Counted from the first letter of the stretch, positions 8,801 through 20,172 are shown. The stretch: DNA of 64,000 nucleotides from Acanthococcus lagerstroemiae (GCA_031841125.1 CM063109.1:6486321-6550320), one strand, 5' to 3'. Program-made: numbers and translations. Notes: generated by a model from the letters alone, not told the origin.

Positions 8801-11344
8801 TAAGAGGAATTTTTTTTTTGTATTTTACGTGGAATAAATTTGTATTCAGTGTTGCTGCTTCAGTTTATTTATTAGAGAATCATGAATTACAGTTTTATCA
8901 CAGAATGTTAAATGTACCTGCGTAATTATCGAGCAGCCCCGCTGTGTAACCCTTTTCCGAAAGGTAGGGATTTTGTGGTAGAAGAGCTCCTTGAGAATAG
9001 CACATATTCGATTTCGGTACACTGATAATCAATCTTTCCTCTCACTAGACATACTAAACGGAGGGCCTGCCTGAAATCCGAAAAATCGTTGGACAGATGT
9101 GTTACCCAAAGTTCAGTCAGCATATAAGAGATGACTGAGCGCTAGACAGACGTGGGAATGAAGCGAGGCGTACAACAGTGAGCAAAAGGCTGACAAGAAT
9201 GAAGCCAGGGCAGGGCCGGTTTTAAGTATTTTGCCGCCCTGTGCTGCAGTATTTCTGCCGCCTTATTTTTTACATCCCCTCGTAAATGTTTGTTTTGGAT
9301 CGCAAATTTTGCCGCTCTGGCTGCAGCCCAGTCAGCCCGTATTGTACAACCAGCATTGAGCAAGGAAGTCGGAATGCCAAGTATCTAAACACAGAACCAA
9401 GCAGGAAGCCAACTCTTTGGCTCCACTTGTACCCACGTATTTAGCAGCTAGCCTTAGTTTTCCTAAATGATCAAGCTCATTCTTTTAAAAAATTTGTGAG
9501 TGCGCAAAAAGCAAAACAGATCAAAATGAACAACGTGTGATGTCTCATTTGACTTTTTACGGGTCTGTATCGACGATATCTTAACAGTGTTGTGGAGGGT
9601 GTTTACGTTAATATAAATCAGTCGGGAATTGAAAATGGATTGACTGAAACATGGGTTCTGCTAATATATTATAATGGATTCTGTCTGATAACCCATCCAC
9701 ATTCCACACTCGATCGATGCAGTTCATTATGCGGATTGAGAGTGAAATTTTCAACGCGTGAATGTATCCTTGACAAACTGACAAACGTTACAATTTGGCA
9801 GATTTTCACACTTGAACGTATATAGATATTCATTTCTCGAATAGCCATAGTATATATCTAGGTAGTGTGTAGGATTAAAAATATCCGAAAGTTTTCATCG
9901 TTAACATAAATAAATGCGGGTTACCAGAGTCGAATCTATAACTAAATGTAAACTGCTATCGAACATGAACAAGCCACTGGACGTACGAAAATAATTAGCT
10001 TCGATTGCGATTTTCATTCGTTCATTTAGTTCGCATTTGCCATTCCATACTCCAGGTCTGCGAGGTGGCAGTTCTATGTAGGTACCGGATCGCCAGTTCT
10101 GAGAACCGCAGTTTTGGCATATTGGCAGACCATAACGTAAGTAATGTGTTCATGTATTTGTCAACGTTTTTTTAATATTAGTCAGCTTGTTTTTTTCTTC
10201 ATTTCTGAAGGGAGTAGGTATAAATAAGAGAATTCCTATATCGAAGTGGCTTCATGCGTGTATTGAACTCATTCATCATCCTCTCTGTCTTCGGTTGTAC
10301 ACTTTTACTTGGGGTCTCGTGTAATTATGCTGTAAAAAATTAGGGGTTATAGTTTTGTTCCTTCTGTAAAGCTCATTTTCCCTCTCCTTTCGAACAAAGA
10401 AATAAATCAGTACAAAAGCACTGCTTGTTAGCTACTATTTGAAGGATACTCGGGGGCTTCGCCCCTTGGCCGCTTTGCGGCCTAATTTGAAGGATATATA
10501 CCTAAAAGACAGCACATAGCTCTATAACTGCTTCGTATTTTTAAGTAATAAAAACGAGCAATCTGGAAGCGAATGTTTGTAAAGAGATTGCGAGTTTTGC
10601 TCTTCGGTTCCTTCTACAAACATAACGCATAAGCACAAATAGCCGACCTAGAGAGGGGGAGAGGATTGGCAAGTTTTAAAATAATGATTTTAAAATGTTG
10701 CTCACATAATTTTGCTGTTTTTTCAGGGGGGGGGGGGTGGTGCTTTCAGAGTAGGAGTTATAAGCTCCTTATTTTCGCTTGTGCTATAATGTCAATCGCT
10801 CTCAATGGTGATGTTGACCGCTCTACAGTACGACACTAATCGAGAACAAATTGAATCACAACCATATGGCCCTCAATCCGATATGAGTTTAGAACATTAA
10901 AAAATACGAAATGTGTTGAAACAAAAGGCGGTGTCCGATTTATGCGAACGTCCAAGGAAGCTCATAATACATGCTGAGTTGAAAGAAGGTAATATAGTGA
11001 CCTGCTGGACACTTCCGACATGTTATGTTTCCAGAAGGCCATCTACGCCAGCCGAAGACGTGACCACCAAAACCGACTAAAATTGATGGGTTATCTCGAT
11101 TCGACTGATGTGCGGACACAGGGTGGAGAGCCTTTTCTACTTTGCAACGACTGTACTCGTAATATCGTAATACTTACATGAGTGAAGAAGCAAAATTTCC
11201 TTCCTCTGTATGGGCGGACATGACGAACAACGCAACACAAAATGGACTGGGACTCAATCGGGACACAGCTTCGGACTCAACCATCAGGAGACACATTGGG
11301 ACTCGATCGGATTATACGTTCTATGTATAAACTAAATTTCCACC
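8801..11344. other. Non-coding stretch with MITE fragments
   Basis: AT-rich DNA to the right of the 8.2 kb element. A hAT-like MITE end (CAGGGCCGGTTTTAAG) lies near 9,208, followed by Gly/Cys-rich frames that come from the repeat (CCGCC, GCTGCAG). A 36-bp GC-rich insertion flanked by 12-bp direct repeats is at 10,437-10,496. I see no supportable exon. Confidence 0.45.
10437..10496. repeat. 36-bp double hairpin with 12-bp flanking repeats
   Basis: ATTTGAAGGATA occurs at 10,437-10,448 and again at 10,485-10,496. The 36 bases between consist of two adjacent GC-rich hairpins, GGGGCTTCGCCCC and GGCCGCTTTGCGGCC, in an otherwise AT-rich region. Confidence 0.7.
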
Positions 11345-11450
11345 CTCTTTGGGACTTAATCGGGCGATCACTGTTACCCTCGGTTACCCTCAGATTACCC
11401 TTGTGCCCCTATAGTTATCCCGGGTAACTTGCGGGATTTTGCGCATCGGA
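11345..11450 (-). mobile_element. Fragment of the CCCGATGCGCA element family
   Basis: Read on the minus strand it starts CCGATGCGCAAAATCCCGCA, then AGTTACCCGGGATAACTAT, followed by GGGTAA repeats. This matches the left end of the 627-8,800 element and the 27,320 derivative. The other end is not recognisable. Confidence 0.6.
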
Positions 11451-12028
11451 AAGTAGATTGCTGAATCACTCAGTAAAACTTATGTGTTACGATTTGCGTA
11501 GATGACCTTTGGGTAATTTTTCAGGCATGCTTATCTGTGTATTCTATTATTACGGTAGATAATATGAAAAAACTGCTTTTAAACAGCGAAGACGCGCAAA
11601 AACAAAGCTAAGGAAAATAACAGCACCGTGCAAATTTGGAATTTTACCGTACTGTAATAAATATTGACACTATGTATTAGTAAAACGCCATTTTACGTGG
11701 AGGTACATTGTTATTTATAGGTAACGTTCATAAATCATATTCATTTCACGTGTGGTCGAGTAATTTTAATTTTTCGCGTATCTCGTCAATGTTGTGCGGT
11801 AAGTAAGCTCGAATAGAAGAAATTTATATTGTAAAATCCTGTGAATCTAACTACTTTGAATTCCCGATATTTTATATACCGAAAATATTAGACAATTTTT
11901 GTCGCGCTATATCTTGTCTCCCTGTAGACATAATCGCTTCAATTCAGGTAGGTAATAAGGGTACCCACGGAATTAGCTTCATTTTGAACTTTGAAGAACT
12001 TGGAACACTTTTCTTAGCGTGTAATAAA

Positions 12029-12238
12029 ATGTATAACCTTCAATTATATTGCTGTATCGTGATCATTTTCCTTGCATCTGGTTTCGTGGAGTGTTGCGGT
12101 ATTAAGGATGTTCTGAAGTACCGCCTGCAGAGGGAAGTTAATACCTTGCTGAACCAAGCCGAAAAAAGTACTTTTTCGAGTATTCTTTCCGAATACTGCG
12201 TAAGGCCGAATATAGCTCACCGTTTTATCTTAGAATAA
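12029..12238 (+). CDS. Possible small secreted protein (69 aa)
   Basis: An ATG-initiated 69-codon frame. Residues 2-22 (YNLQLYCCIVIIFLASGFVE) look like a cleavable signal peptide: a short polar start, a hydrophobic core, then CCG. The remainder is a soluble, Cys-poor segment ending RFILE. I recognise no family. The frame could equally be a chance ORF or the 5' part of a longer spliced gene. A TM-type exon follows 60 bp downstream on the same strand. Confidence 0.25.
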   Translation: MYNLQLYCCIVIIFLASGFVECCGIKDVLKYRLQREVNTLLNQAEKSTFSSILSEYCVRPNIAHRFILE

Positions 12239-12300
12239 TTGACATACTTACGGTTTTAATATTTTTGGCAGGGTGTTGTGTGAACACGTGAAGATCGAAA

Positions 12301-12396
12301 ATGGAACTGAGAAAAGTGATCATCGGCGGTTCTTGCGTCACCGTTCTAGTGATCGTCATTATCGCGGTTATTGTAATCATGAACCAACATGGGCAG
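12301..12396 (+). CDS. Candidate first coding exon with a membrane anchor
   Basis: ATG opens a 32-codon frame (MELRKVIIGGSCVTVLVIVI...). It has two basic residues and then a ~22-residue hydrophobic helix, as in type II signal anchors, and ends in HGQ at a canonical donor CAG|GTCAGT. A TTGGCAG acceptor at 12,265-12,271 would place the preceding ~30 bp in a 5' UTR. No downstream exon can be found: the next 160 bp hold a U6 pseudogene and a SINE-like repeat. It may be an orphaned exon or chance. Confidence 0.3.
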
Positions 12397-12429
12397 GTCA
12401 GTTGAATTTTACCATTTTATCGACAGAGA

Positions 12430-12551
12430 GTGCTTGCCAAGTTCGTCCGAATAAAGTCTAGATAAAATCTAAAACTGAGACGATACAGAAAAGATTAGTA
12501 TGGCCCCTGCGCAAGGATGACACGCTAAATCGTAAAGCGTTTCACATTCTT
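12430..12551 (+). pseudogene. U6 snRNA pseudogene
   Basis: Positions ~12,469-12,551 match the conserved U6 core almost base for base: CTAAAACTGAGACGATACAG, AAGATTAGTATGGCCCCTGC, GCAAGGATGACACGC and the CGTAAAGCGTTTCACATTCTT end. The catalytic ACAGAGA box reads ACAGAAA. The 5' part keeps GTGCTTGCC but lacks the TTCGGCAG loop and has extra bases before CTAAAA. There is no run of T after the 3' end; a SINE/LINE-like tail starts 13 bp later. I read it as a retro-pseudogene, probably chimeric. Confidence 0.8.
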
Positions 12552-12564
12552 GTCCCCCTCCTCA

Positions 12565-12653
12565 CTGACACGATACTCGAAAGGGTAGCCGGGACCAGGA
12601 GTGCGGTGTTTGGGAGCCACTTTGACATGCGTGCATCGTCATACGCTCCACCA
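12565..12653 (+). repeat. SINE-like repeat, copy 2, fused to the U6 pseudogene
   Basis: GATACTCGAAAGGGTAG leads into a GAGCCACTTTGACATGCGTG and CATCGTCATACGCTCCACC end. This is the same tail as copies at 3,865 and 25,100 and the R1-like LINE end at 63,105. Confidence 0.55.
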
Positions 12654-13673
12654 ATGGGTACCTATATATTCAACCCTGTCGAGAGGGAGGGGGAAGGGGG
12701 AAATACCCCGAGCCCGGACTTTCAGGAGGGCCCAACATTTGAAAAAAGAACTGAATTTCAACGCTTACGGCTACATCATGCTGTACATCACATCAGCAAT
12801 CACTCCTTATATCATATGAAAGAAATCTCTTATCCCGTAGCTTATGATTTTTTCCCATCTGACAAAAGAAAGAATGAACTGGAAGGAGGGGGGCCGGTGA
12901 AAATTCCCCCGGGCCCTCTTTTTCTCTCTACGGGACTGCATGCCTATATTGCAATGATAAGATGGCTTGACCGTATGCCTGATTTTGACGGAATGCCTCT
13001 CTTGAAACAACGGTTTCTGGACACAAAATTTCGGCTGGATCCAGTTTACGGTTCTAAAAGGGCATGCATTTATCGGCACGAGAAAAAAAAGCAAGCCCGT
13101 CAGCATTACAGCACTCATCTCGGGAGAAGAAATGTAGAACGAACCCAAAGAGTTACACGATTATCCAATATAATGAACGAAAAATAAAAGGAAAGTATAC
13201 GTCAGCAGTATAAGAAATTTGGCTCCATCAAAGTGCCCTCCACCTCTTTTTGCTTTTCCCCAGAATTATAACTCAATCTTCCTCGCCTGCCTCCTCCCGT
13301 TAGTATATGACCCCTATCTGAGTTATTTTCACTTTTTTGAACTCCCTCGACTTTAAGGATGCCTTATCATCCTCAGGTCTGCCATTTACTTAATCACTTT
13401 TTCCTCAAGTGCCCATTTCCAGTGGCCCTCCTCAAGTTTCACTCAAGTGTTTCCAGAAATGAGCTAAAGTTTTACCAATTTGTAGGCATCTAGGAATCAA
13501 ATTTCCATTACGTCAACGTGCAATGTGTATCGCTTTTTAATATTTTTCGTTGTTCAATTTATTTAATAATTGGCTCAGGCCCGTAGCCAGCCATCAGCGG
13601 TAAGGTATGCTGACTGAATACCAGCGGGGGCTTGAGGATACACATAGTATATAAAGTGGAAATTTCTACGAGG
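12654..13673. other. Non-coding stretch
   Basis: Contains long frames without stops (to about 13,187), but their composition is mixed with homopolymers (GGGGGAAGGGGG, CCCCCGGGCCC) and there are no domain signatures or splice signals. The rest is C/T-rich and AT-rich DNA. At 13,580-13,670 a GCCCGTAGCCAGCC motif resembles a hAT MITE terminus. Confidence 0.4.
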
Positions 13674-13953
13674 CAGTGGTGTAGCAAAAGGGTTGCTAGG
13701 GCGAAGGGGGCGAATGCCCCCAAGGCACCTGAAATTGAATGTAAAATATGCAGAAATGAGCGAAGTTATTGCCTTTAAAAACACGTTTTCTCGAAAAATT
13801 TTCGCTCGAGCAGTAATTTTACCTTCATTTTTATAAAATAGTCTCCTAATATCGGAAATTTTAAAAAAATACCTCAATTTTCGACTTTTTCTCCTTTAAA
13901 AATCTTACTTTGCCCCCCCCCTCCCGCTACGGGCAATTCTGGCTACGCCACTG
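13674..13953 (+). mobile_element. hAT-like MITE (280 bp)
   Basis: Starts CAGTGGTGTAGCA and ends GGCTACGCCACTG, matching 11 of 13 inverted positions. It has the typical GGGGGCGAATGCCCCC stem near one end and GCCCCCCCCTCCCGC near the other. The 8-bp flanks differ (CTACGAGG and ACTGAACT), so the duplication is lost. Confidence 0.6.
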
Positions 13954-14963
13954 ACTGAACTTTTGGTCTCCCAATTCATAGTAAAAACTGGTGATGATTC
14001 AACTTACCAACCACCCACTGAAAAAAACAATATATCGCGTGGAAAATGATTAACACTTTTACGACGATCCAATTTTCGAACTTCTGAAAGCAAAAAAATT
14101 ATATTTCTGTGGACTTTTATCGAGTTATCAGTTCTCAAACAGCCATTCAGGCATTTAGGCATTGATATTCAATGTGAATTGGATCGAGCCTACCGCTGTG
14201 TTTGTAAATTATAAAGAATGACAAACACACAATTCGTTTATCTTTCGAAGCAAAATCAGCGTTGACAAGTTTATAAACATTAAAATGTTGTAGAAAGGAA
14301 AACTAGCGAGAAAAATATAAGGAATTCGTTAATTTTACTCACGAAATTTTGCCAGGGGGACTCCGGAAGCACCCCCTAGCACCCCTTTGGCTAAGGGCCT
14401 GAATTGACCTAACAATTTTTCCTACTTGAATAGAAATAATCGTGCATTCATTTTTTCTATGGTTCATTACTTCTTTTTTCGAATAATTCAATTTTAAATC
14501 ATTACACCCTCTCCCCCTGGTTCGTACACTCTATTTTATCGGGCGATCAAATGACACCTTTTAGTTTTTCAGAAATAGCATCATAATATCCTTACCTAAC
14601 CAACATTAAAGAAGCAACTGAACCGTACGACCTCCTTATAAATATTTGGGAACCCACGCTTCATGTCCCTGAATGAAAAGAGGTCCGCTAAAGGGGAAAA
14701 TTAACTTAGGAAAAGTCCAAAGATGCCACGTACCATAAATCAAAGTAACCGCATGGTGGTACGTCCAAGTTTGTTCCAAGTTCACTTCACTGAAATTCAT
14801 AAAAGAAAATAATACCTAGTAATAAAGTGCGGTGCAATGGAGATACTCGACGGTAATTAACATGAAAGCCAGTGGCTCTTACTTCGCGATACGTTTCCCA
14901 TTCATAAGCGATCAAAAAATAAAAGATACCTTCAAATATGGGTTCGAATTCAACAATTAAATT
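13954..14963. other. AT-rich non-coding stretch
   Basis: No exon or repeat that I can support. A short GGGGGACTCCGGAAGCACCCCC motif lies near 14,355. Confidence 0.4.
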
Positions 14964-15077
14964 TTATAATCGACTGCAGTGAGTGATCTGCGAAGCGAGC
15001 GATGAATCCAGATCCACGAAGTGGCCACTGCGACAAATCTTCCAGCAACTCGGCGACAGATGAAGTGCAGAATCGAG
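14964..15077 (-). CDS. Candidate terminal exon, unknown protein
   Basis: On the minus strand a strong acceptor TTATTTTTCAG opens 37 codons (LDSALHLSPSCWKICRSGHF...) ending at TAA. GC content is higher than in surrounding DNA. It lies 330 bp downstream of a longer broken minus-strand frame (15,826-15,404), and the two may belong to one gene or one old element. No domain is recognised. Confidence 0.25.
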   Translation of the reverse strand, partial: LDSALHLSPSCWKICRSGHFVDLDSSLASQITHCSRL

Positions 15078-15403
15078 CTGAAAAATAATACACAGCACAG
15101 TAATTTGTCCCAAAACTCCAATTGGAATTTAATGTGAATCGCCCTCATGACGTTTCTATCACGTGGGAGACTCATATCCCATGTTTGTAAGCGGCTCACC
15201 CAGCTAAAACAAAATTTCAAGCATTTTGGTATGATTCCTCCGATGAAAAGCTCCCACGAAAGATGTTCCCAGGGGAAATTCAATTTTGCCCACTTGATTC
15301 GAAAAAGGTTATGAAATACGAGATCTAAACTAGGGGAGCTAGGCTTACAAAAGAAAACTAATAACGTTCGAAAATTCTTCGACTGAGGTACGAAATCTTT
15401 ACA

Positions 15404-15826
15404 TTACAAAAATGACCAAATGAAAAACGTAATGCTTAGCCGAATGCTGAGTAGGTCCTGCAGCCATTGGCAGCGAATTCGGTGATGGTCTCGCGACATT
15501 GGCTTCGTGATCGGCTTGCCTCGTGGCAGCATGGCCTCTACCAAATCGCGCCATAGATCGGTCTGGACTCGGAGATCCTGGAACTGGAGACGACTTCTCG
15601 ACTCGGTATGGAGACCCAGATCTTCGTGGTTGACCGAAAAAACTCGAATTTGGTACTGCTGGACAAGACCTAAGCGTGCCTTCTCATCTCACCATGTGGT
15701 CAGATCAGCAAGCGGATCCGAAGAACAAGGCTGTGGCGTTTCAGTTCTGTCACTTGCGGCAATAGAATACTTCAAACGATCGAAAATGCCGTCGAATTTA
15801 GAATTTTCAGCACCGGATAAACGAAC
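15404..15826 (-). pseudogene. Broken 141-codon frame, unknown
   Basis: Minus-strand frame of about 140 codons interrupted by a single TGA near position 46 (after DLTTW). The second half is rich in Arg, Gln and Leu (QQYQIRVFSVNHEDLGL, then RSRLQFQDLRVQTDLWRD). GC content near 50% stands out from the AT-rich flanks. The TGA sits in GGTGAGAT, which would also serve as a splice donor. A retroelement gag-like fragment or a diverged host exon are both possible. A TATAAAG motif lies upstream on the same strand (15,886-15,880). Function unknown. Confidence 0.3.
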
Positions 15827-16504
15827 TTAACTCCAAGTGACTCGTTCTCAAACCGAATGAGAACACACGATGTACGAGATCTTTATAAGTGCGAAAAATG
15901 CAGCGAAATTCATAACCGTGACTTGACACATAGTAGCTCACGAACCGAATGAACCGCGTTGCAATTGCAGTTTAGTGCATCGCTTCGCTTATCTGTATTA
16001 CTCCGCAAACAACGTCTTCTGACTTTTATTATACCATCTCTTCACCCCGTACTACTTATTTGCAGAATAGTAACAGCTCGAGAGATAGAAAGAGACGTCG
16101 ATTTTTGATTGGTATTACATAGTTCCCAGCACAGCCATTCCTTTCAAAAGAAAGCCTGTGGACGGTGATTTACCATAAGACCGCCGTGCTTATCCCAAGG
16201 TTTGCCTGTCCAAGCTGAATTTTGAATACGATTTTGATATCTTCATAGCACTGTACGGGATTCTCGGTGATTGATCCGGCTTAAGCATGTAGCTGCTGGC
16301 CTCTCAATCACCGTTACATCCGATTTGCCGATACAGGCTAAAGGTCTATCCACAATGCGTCTACATTCTAACGCTTATCGAGAAATCGTTTCCATTCCAA
16401 AAACGTCACCATGCAGTTCGGATTCTAAACAAATGTCGAAAATGTCCGACAGCATCGTGATATACATACGAAAACCATCGTTCCTTCAAGTCCCAAGCTT
16501 CTAG
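15827..16504. other. Non-coding stretch
   Basis: Contains a TATA-like motif on the minus strand at about 15,880 and otherwise mixed-composition DNA without a supportable gene. Confidence 0.35.
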
Positions 16505-17481
16505 ACTAAATAAAAAACATAAAAAAAAAAATCAGAAGAGAGCAAAGGAAAATTCTGTTAGGTGTTATATCGGCATACAGAACTGTGTCATACACAGCAA
16601 CTAATGTAATTGCAGGGATACTACCAACTGACTTGCAGTTACAAAAAAGTAATGAAATTAAAATCATCAAACTATCCGGCAATAGTGAAAAACAAAAGAA
16701 AGAAACATCAACAAAATCAAAACTAAATACAACAACCAATGGCAAACTGAATACAATACAGAAACGACAGGAAGAAGAACTTTCAGTCTGATCCCTAAAA
16801 TTGAAGACAGACTTAACAATAAAACACTAAAACCCAACTACCACCTAACTCAATTCTTAACTGGTCACGGTAACTTTGGCGAATATCTCAAAAAATATAA
16901 TATAACAGATACAGACACGTGCGTAAATTGCAAAAAAGAAATAACAGACAGCCCTGATCATACATATTTAAACTGTTCAGCCTTCAAACAAATCAGAATC
17001 AAATACAAAATAGAAGACTCAAATCAAAACTGGTTTCTAGATAATAAAAAAACATTAAATACCATCAACTATGTCCATGAAATAATGAAGAACAAAGAGA
17101 ATTAGTTTTATAGGTATTGTTAAGATTATTCAACAAAATTGTGACGACCTGATTGACCACACATTCTTAAAATGTTCAACTTTCAAACAAATCCGGGCCT
17201 AATATATTACAATGAATCTAATCAAAATTGGTTCACAGACAAAAAAACACACAAAAAACAATCAATTATGTTAACAAAATCATGAATAATAAAGAGAAGT
17301 TATACATAACAAGGTACAACAGATACAGTTAAAATTTAAGTTATAAACTACCTACGTGTAAATAAAATTGTAATGACCTGCGGAGCGCCGATAAGCTCAA
17401 GAAGCAAAAGCGGTCCCCAGGTCAGTATAGTATATGTACTATAAAGCATTTTGTTTTATTAAAAAAAAAAAAAAAAAAAAG
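16505..17481 (+). mobile_element. 5'-truncated R1/Jockey-type LINE with poly(A)
   Basis: 3' part of a non-LTR retrotransposon. The C-terminal reverse-transcriptase tail reads ILLGVISAYRTVSYTATNVI and then AGILPTDLQLQ, the usual block after the RT domain in R1/Jockey-like elements. After a frame break it resumes with YHLTQFLTGHGNFGEYL and a C-x2-C-x8-H-x4-C zinc-finger-like motif (TCVNCKKEITDSPDHTYLNC), ending at 17,106. Positions 17,150-17,300 hold a second, diverged copy of the last ~150 bp of coding sequence. The element ends in A20 at 17,461-17,481. It is 5' truncated and carries at least one frameshift, so it is dead. Confidence 0.8.
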
Positions 17482-18791
17482 TTCGAAACTATTCAAAAAA
17501 ATTGGCCCTTCATTTTATCATGCTACAGTGTATTTCTCATCGACACAGTTTTTTCCCGTTTTATTGACCTATCTCATCGCTATTTACAATGACATATTGA
17601 AGCAAATTTTGTGTGTGGGGGGAGGAGGCCTAATTCTACCAATTTAATTCAAATTTTGCCAAGTGAGAAGTCACATCATCACGCAGTTGGCCATGTTGTC
17701 GAAAATTTCTTACAATTCCGATTTCAACTACGTTCACATTTTCTTCACTCCGCTAAAGATTATGTCAAGCTAGATTTGGACATTACGAACATCTGCGAGC
17801 GAATACGAAAAAACGTACATATGCCGAACGTGAAAAACGAACATGATGGAATTCTGCCAAATTACGGAAAGTTTTAAAATTAAATTGACTGGCGCAAAAA
17901 AAAAGTCATTACGTTTGAATTTTTTTTCTACTATCGGTCTCATTTTGCTACTCGAACGTAAATACGTAAATTTTGCTAAATTTGCCGACTCGAAGATTTT
18001 TGGGAAGTACCTTTTCCAGTGGCGAAACTATAGGGGGTATGGGGGGTTGAAACCCCCTCCCCCAATCATTTGGCAGTCGGCAAATTTTAAGACTGTTCAT
18101 TTGATGTACCTCCAATATTTTGACGAAGAAACACATTTCAGCTTCTCTAGTGATATATAGACACCATATTGTTTACATTTTCTCTTGTTACGAGGTATGA
18201 AGAAGTCTCAAGATGAAATTTGGGAAGTACTGCAGTTGCTCAAACCATTATGTTGTACCATGTTTGTTGGTAGCAGTGCAACAGTTCTGAATTAATTTTT
18301 CCTCAAAAATAATTTTTTATACTGAATTGACTCATCATAACGTTCACATCTTCAAGGTTTGTGTAGAGATGATCTATGGGTCAGTGATAATTCTGTTCAT
18401 GGAAGAACGTTGCTTATTTTTTATCTTTCAAGAGGGTGGGTGGGGGTGAGACTTTTCAGAACATATATAAGACGTACAAGAGCAGATCCAACGCCAGCAA
18501 TTTTATATGGGCTAGATTTTCTGGTTTTGATCTTCAAAAAATACTATGAGAAATATACATTCGCGAGCGGAGTAAATGGAATTTTTTATTTTTTCAGGAA
18601 AATTGTTGATGGAAAAAGTCTATTTTGAACAATAAGGTGGGAGTATTATGCTCTAAATTCCCCTGAAACTGACTGTACTAGGGAGATTTTTCTGTTTGAT
18701 CACAAATGGGTAGTCTTGCAGCAAACGCCGAAAAATTATTGTGGAATCAGTTTAACAGGATGCTTACAAAAGGGACCAATTTTGGTAATAA
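17482..18791. other. Non-coding stretch with MITE end at 18,017-18,110
   Basis: A CAGTGGCGAAACTATAGGGG terminus at 18,017, followed by AATCATTTGGCAGTCGGCAAA, is the 5' end of the CAGRGRCGAAAC MITE family and breaks off near 18,110. The remainder is AT-rich without supportable exons. Confidence 0.5.
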
Positions 18792-19101
18792 CAGCCTGTA
18801 TTCCCTTGCTGGCATCACGTTCCTCGTACCAGCCGGCGAGCACTACGCTCTGCTAGTGCATCATCTTGCAGACGAGTCTGCAATCACGGAAGAGCATTTT
18901 CATGTCTGCTTCGCGGAGTGCGCCGACATGAGAATGCCCTCGTCCGCTACGCTGCGCAGAGCACGTTGCGTTCCATACTTTTTGGCGCGCTCAGTTTTTG
19001 GACGCTCGATGACAATCTCATGTCGGCGCAGTCGGCGACGCAGACATGAAAATGCTCTCCCGTGGTTGCAGAACGTGATTCTAACAAAGGAATACAGGCT
19101 G
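18792..19101. repeat. Imperfect ~310-bp palindrome
   Basis: CAGCCTGTATTCCCTTG at the left pairs with CAAAGGAATACAGGCTG at the right. Inside, ATCACGTTC pairs with GAACGTGAT, and GAGCATTTTCATGTCTGC pairs with GCAGACATGAAAATGCTC. The left arm has ~50 extra bp (GTACCAGCCGGCGAGC...). The loop is GC-rich with repeated GCGC/CGCC. It may be an inverted-duplication MITE. Confidence 0.6.
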
Positions 19102-19887
19102 ATACAAGGAGTGTGGTACTCGCTACTCGCAGGCGAGTGAAGTGTTGAGTCAGTCCAGTATTTCCAGATTATTTCATTCTTCCTCAAATGTAATGTGTAA
19201 GGCGGGTAAAACGTCACACTTAAAATTAACGTTTTTCCAGTTTGTGTGCCAAAGTAAAGACATGAAAATGTCAAAATGACTAAAAATGTCTAATTTTTCA
19301 TGAAAATTTCTTTTTTGATCCTACATTTTTTCCCCTTTCGTCACAGAAAATATTTCTCAAGGGCATAAGTTTATCCCTTTCTTATCCTTTTTCTATCTGC
19401 GAGGTACATCAGGGGCAGAACGTGCTAAACTAAAAGAAACTAATTTTTCGGAAAATAAATTCCAAAGCTGAGATTTTAAATATTTTCGATGACTTTTTGT
19501 GACTGATTAAGAGATTTAACAAACTGACCCTGACAACTTCATTATTACAAAAATACATATCTCCTCCTGGTTTGAATAAAAACATCATTATAAAAATCAG
19601 TTTCACAAAATGAACTATACCAAGCCACGTTTCCCGATGTTTTTGCACATAACACGTTTCTCCCCCCGTTTTTGTTAGAAATTTGAAGAAAGGGAAAACA
19701 ATATAAAGTTGGTTACTTTGACTTTAAATTCACATGGGTGTCAAAAATGAAATTTTCAATGAACATCGTTGTTGTCCTTCGCAAATTCCATACAAATCAA
19801 GTACAATATTCAGATCTTTTCGTGAAAAGTAATTGATTGGGAATATATACACGTAGTCCACAATCTTGGCATAATTCTCATTCAGAG
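19102..19887. other. AT-rich non-coding stretch
   Basis: Nothing supportable. GTGTGCCAAAGTAAAGACATGAAAATGTC near 19,240 recurs near 24,895, so it is a small dispersed repeat. Confidence 0.4.
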
Positions 19888-20172
19888 CAGTGGCGGATCT
19901 ATAGGGGGAGGGTGGTTGGGGATTCGAATACCCCCTTCGGGCCGAAGAAGAAAAAAAACCGGTTGAGTTTTGAGTTTTTCTCCTATTTTTGAGTAGCTGC
20001 AGCACTACAGTCTACAATGTTCATTTTGAAACAATTTAATCACATTATGAAACTTGTCTTCAGAAATTATTTTAAATGATATCCATATCGGTTTTTTAGG
20101 GGGCGGAGGTGGAAAAAGTTTTATTTTCAAAGCACTCCCCCCCCCCTTGGAAAATTTCTAGATCCGCCACTG
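19888..20172 (+). mobile_element. hAT-type MITE with intact 8-bp duplication
   Basis: 285-bp element with perfect 14-bp inverted termini, CAGTGGCGGATCTA and TAGATCCGCCACTG, flanked on both sides by ATTCAGAG (19,880-19,887 and 20,173-20,180). The 8-bp duplication and CAGTGGCG terminus identify it as hAT-derived. It has no coding capacity. Confidence 0.9.

Noticed and set aside
12430..12551. Functional U6 snRNA gene
   Set aside because: ACAGAGA box altered, 5' stem-loop lost, no T-run terminator, and a retroelement tail follows directly.
12606..13187. 193-codon plus-strand frame
   Set aside because: Begins at a non-ATG codon in the SINE-like tail, has no recognisable motif, and overlaps another open frame of equal quality.
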